64,000 nucleotides of DNA from Epilithonimonas sp042695135. GTDB taxonomy: Bacteria; Bacteroidota; Bacteroidia; Flavobacteriales; Weeksellaceae. This document shows, piece after piece, positions 61,776-64,000 of this stretch. The stretch's first letter is position 1, and each line of letters starts with the position of its first letter. The notes under the pieces are model-generated. The model saw nothing but the letters and a program-made list of their open reading frames with translations. It had not been told where the DNA came from and did no database searches. The stretch spans positions 1,054,001-1,118,000 of the forward strand of contig NZ_CP170547.1 in assembly GCF_042695135.1 (NCBI RefSeq), written 5' to 3'. The position numbers and the translations under genes were made by a program.

Positions 61776-62363
61776 ATGAAAAAACTATATCTATTCGATT
61801 TTGACGGAACGCTCACTTACAAAGACACGATGTTTTTGTTTTTGAAGTTTTACAATCCTGCAAAATATTCGTTTCAATTTCTGAAACACGTTCCGCTTTT
61901 TATTTTATTAAAATTAAAATTGGCCAGTGCAGAAGCGGTAAAGAAAAGTTTCATCTCATCCATCTTAAAAGGAGAATCAAGATATCAAATTGAGAAGAAA
62001 GCAAAATTGTTTTTTGAAGAGAATTACTCAGGTCTGTTCAGGGAAAATGCTTTGGATTTTATTAATAATATCGACAGAGACAATACAGAATCTTACATTG
62101 TTTCGGCATCATTGGACGTTTGGGTAAAACCGTTTGCAGAGAAATTCAAGATGACATTGCTTTCCACTCAGGCAGAGTTCGAGAATGATGTTTTTACGGG
62201 AAGATTCGTAGGTAAAAATTGTAACAAGGAAGAAAAAGTCAATAGAATAAAAGCAGAAATCGGAGACAAAAAATTTGATAAGATCATAGCTTTCGGAGAT
62301 ACTTCAGGAGACAAAGCGATGTTTAAGTTTGCCAATGAATCGCATTACCGATTTTTTCACTAA
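61776..62363 (+). CDS. HAD-IB family phosphatase
   Basis: The 195-residue enzyme has the HAD motif I FDFDGTLTYKD (D8 nucleophile, D10), motif II SASLDVWVKPF, motif III Lys in KEEKVNRI, and motif IV AFGDTSGDKAMF. It resembles phosphoserine phosphatase-like HAD-IB proteins. In mycobacteria the 5-phosphate of decaprenylphosphoryl-phosphoribose is removed by another kind of phosphatase (Rv3807c), so this gene is a good candidate to do that step here; the assignment is inferred from position. Confidence 0.85.
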   Translation: MKKLYLFDFDGTLTYKDTMFLFLKFYNPAKYSFQFLKHVPLFILLKLKLASAEAVKKSFISSILKGESRYQIEKKAKLFFEENYSGLFRENALDFINNIDRDNTESYIVSASLDVWVKPFAEKFKMTLLSTQAEFENDVFTGRFVGKNCNKEEKVNRIKAEIGDKKFDKIIAFGDTSGDKAMFKFANESHYRFFH

Positions 62364-62413
62364 TTTAGTACCTTAATTTTCGAACTTTTTTCGGGCTTCA
62401 AATCTAATTAAAA

Positions 62414-63586
62414 ATGGAAAGAATTTATCTGGATAATGCTGCAACTACGCCTCTCGACGATGAGGTGATAGACTGTATGGTCAATGTTTTAAGATTCAAC
62501 TACGGCAATCCGTCGTCCACGCACAGCCTTGGACAGGAAGCCAAAACCGTTTTAGAAGAAGTGAGGCGAAAGATTGCAGAATCTTTGAAAGTGACACCTG
62601 GAGAGATCGTTTTCACGTCTTGTGGAACAGAATCCAATAATATGATCATCAAATCTGCCGTTAATTATCTCGGCGTAGAGAGAATCATCACTTCTGCCTT
62701 GGAACACAAATGTGTTGCCGAAACCTGCCTTGAAATGAAAAAATTAAAAGGTGTGGAATTGGTTTACCTAAGACCGGATTCTAACGGAGATTTTGATTTA
62801 AATAAGCTAGAAGAGGTTCTTAAGTCCTCAGATAAAAAAACATTGGTAACATTGATGCACGCCAACAACGAGATTGGAAATATTCTTGACATCGAAAAAG
62901 TGGCGCATCTTTGCAAAGAAAATAATACACTTTTCCATTCAGATACGGTTCAGACAATGGCTCACATTGATTTGGATTTTTCTAAAATCCCGGTTGACTT
63001 TGCTTCTTGCAGCGCGCACAAATTCCACGGACCCAAAGGTTCTGGTTTTGCATTCGTGAGAAAATCTTCCGGATTGAAAGGAATCATCACTGGCGGACCA
63101 CAAGAAAGAAGTCTGAGAGCCGGAACAGAAAACGTAACGGGGATCGCAGGTTTGGGCAAGGCTTGGGAAATATCTCAGGAAAAAATGGAAGATTATAAAA
63201 ACCATATTCTTGATATTAAACATTATGCTATCCAGCAATTAAAAGAAAGAATCTCCGGAATCAAATTCAATGGCAGAAGTGCGGAAGATGAAAGTCTTTA
63301 CACTGTTCTTAATGTATTACTTCCTTATAAAAACCCGTTGATTGGATTACAGCTGGATATGAAAGGTATTGCGATCTCTCAGGGAAGTGCCTGCAGTTCA
63401 GGAGCTTCAAAACCTTCAATGGTGTTGATGTCAGTTTTGTCAGAAGATGACTTGGATAATAAAACACCTTTGCGAGTGTCTTTCAGTCATTATACAAAAA
63501 AATCAGATATCGATGCTTTGGTAGATGCATTGGAAGAAATAGGGAGACAATTCGTTATAGAAAAAGCTGATAGTTTACATAGATAA
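62414..63586 (+). CDS. Cysteine desulfurase family protein
   Basis: The 390-residue PLP enzyme takes sulfur from cysteine for iron-sulfur clusters or thiolation. It begins MERIYLDNAATTPLD and has the PLP lysine in CSAHKFHGPKGSG (Lys203), His102-type HK segment ALEHKCVAETC, and the persulfide cysteine in GSACSSGASKP (Cys327). It is of the NifS/IscS class by the short active loop. No iscU or sufU gene is adjacent in the window. Confidence 0.94.
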   Translation: MERIYLDNAATTPLDDEVIDCMVNVLRFNYGNPSSTHSLGQEAKTVLEEVRRKIAESLKVTPGEIVFTSCGTESNNMIIKSAVNYLGVERIITSALEHKCVAETCLEMKKLKGVELVYLRPDSNGDFDLNKLEEVLKSSDKKTLVTLMHANNEIGNILDIEKVAHLCKENNTLFHSDTVQTMAHIDLDFSKIPVDFASCSAHKFHGPKGSGFAFVRKSSGLKGIITGGPQERSLRAGTENVTGIAGLGKAWEISQEKMEDYKNHILDIKHYAIQQLKERISGIKFNGRSAEDESLYTVLNVLLPYKNPLIGLQLDMKGIAISQGSACSSGASKPSMVLMSVLSEDDLDNKTPLRVSFSHYTKKSDIDALVDALEEIGRQFVIEKADSLHR

Positions 63587-63615
63587 TCAACAGAAAAAAT
63601 AGAATATATATTTTG

Positions 63616-63623
63616 TAAATTTG
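63616..63623 (+). promoter_or_regulatory. -7 element of the trxA promoter
   Basis: TAAATTTG fits TAnnTTTG, 31 bases before the trxA ATG. Confidence 0.55.
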
Positions 63624-63654
63624 TACTACAAAATTAATTAAAGAACAAGAAATC

Positions 63655-63972
63655 ATGGCAGTAGAAATTACAGATCAATCCTTTCAGGAAGCAGTATTAA
63701 ATTCAGATAAACCGGTTTTAGTTGACTTTTGGGCAGCTTGGTGCGGACCTTGTAGAATGCTTGGACCAATTATCGAAGAGATTGCAAACGATTTTGAAGG
63801 TAAAGCAGTGGTAGGAAAAGTAGATGTTGACAACAATCAGCAGATCTCTGTAGATTACGGAATCAGAAATATCCCAACGGTTTTGATTTTCAAAAACGGT
63901 GAAGTAGTAGATAAAATAGTAGGCGTTTCGCCAAAAGAGGTAATCGCTGAAAAGCTGAATGCTTACTTATAA
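63655..63972 (+). CDS. trxA: Thioredoxin
   Basis: The 105-residue thioredoxin has the active site WCGPC (Cys30, Cys33), the buried Asp in VLVDFWAAW, and the cis-proline region IRNIPTVLIFKNGEVV. It is the general cytosolic disulfide reductant and the electron source for methionine sulfoxide reductases such as MsrB at 2.3 kb (though that protein is exported). The remaining bases to 64000 show no further gene. Confidence 0.97.
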   Translation: MAVEITDQSFQEAVLNSDKPVLVDFWAAWCGPCRMLGPIIEEIANDFEGKAVVGKVDVDNNQQISVDYGIRNIPTVLIFKNGEVVDKIVGVSPKEVIAEKLNAYL

Positions 63973-64000
63973 GAAATTAATATAATTGAAAATGAACGCT

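Overview
The window is a 64 kb stretch of an AT-rich chromosome from a member of the Bacteroidota, class Flavobacteriia, most probably the Chryseobacterium/Elizabethkingia group (Weeksellaceae). The basis is type IX secretion sorting domains (types A and B), promoters of the Bacteroidetes type (TTTG, about 19 nt, TAnnTTTG) instead of sigma-70 hexamers, few Shine-Dalgarno sequences, the block rpmB-rpmG-DUF4295-ftsY, a long signal peptidase I, and dispersed Bacteroidetes intergenic repeats. No rRNA, prophage, CRISPR array or complete insertion sequence was seen. Genus assignment is inference from memory of protein families.

Layout. 1-7 kb: end of rpsT, an ECF sigma/RskA-like anti-sigma pair, exported MsrB, a fasciclin-domain protein and two exported ferritin-like proteins, then a PRISE-type reductase and a Crp/Fnr regulator. 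7-16 kb: an atypical tRNA-Glu, cell-wall amidase, LptD, RidA, AsnB and PurA. 16-21.5 kb: a glycine-zipper lipoprotein, a polytopic membrane protein, RuvB, PaiB-like protein, MBL hydrolase, CoaE. 21.5-29 kb (minus strand): a secreted metzincin protease, FtsY, L33/L28, an ArsC-like protein, a deoxynucleoside kinase and two exported proteins. 29.4-41.5 kb: tsf, then three large type-B T9SS secreted proteins, each with its own promoter. The second carries a one-base frameshift that removes its secretion domain. 41.5-58 kb: mostly housekeeping (TrmB, FolA, RecR, TonB, ParAB, DapB, LepB) with an exported subtilisin, a lipocalin and an OmpA-type lipoprotein.

58-62.4 kb is the most interesting part. 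A UbiA-type phosphoribosyltransferase, a DprE1-like oxidase, a DprE2-like reductase and a HAD phosphatase look like a complete polyprenyl-phosphoryl-arabinose pathway of the kind known from mycobacteria. Between the dprE1-like and dprE2-like genes lies a 561-bp unit: a GxxExxY (PD-(D/E)XK-like) gene enclosed by about 75-bp inverted repeats. The left repeat supplies the stop codon of the dprE1-like gene. This unit is the best candidate here for an undescribed mobile or REPtron-like system. The window ends with a cysteine desulfurase and thioredoxin.

Proteins were identified by reading motifs and from memory of families; no database search was run.
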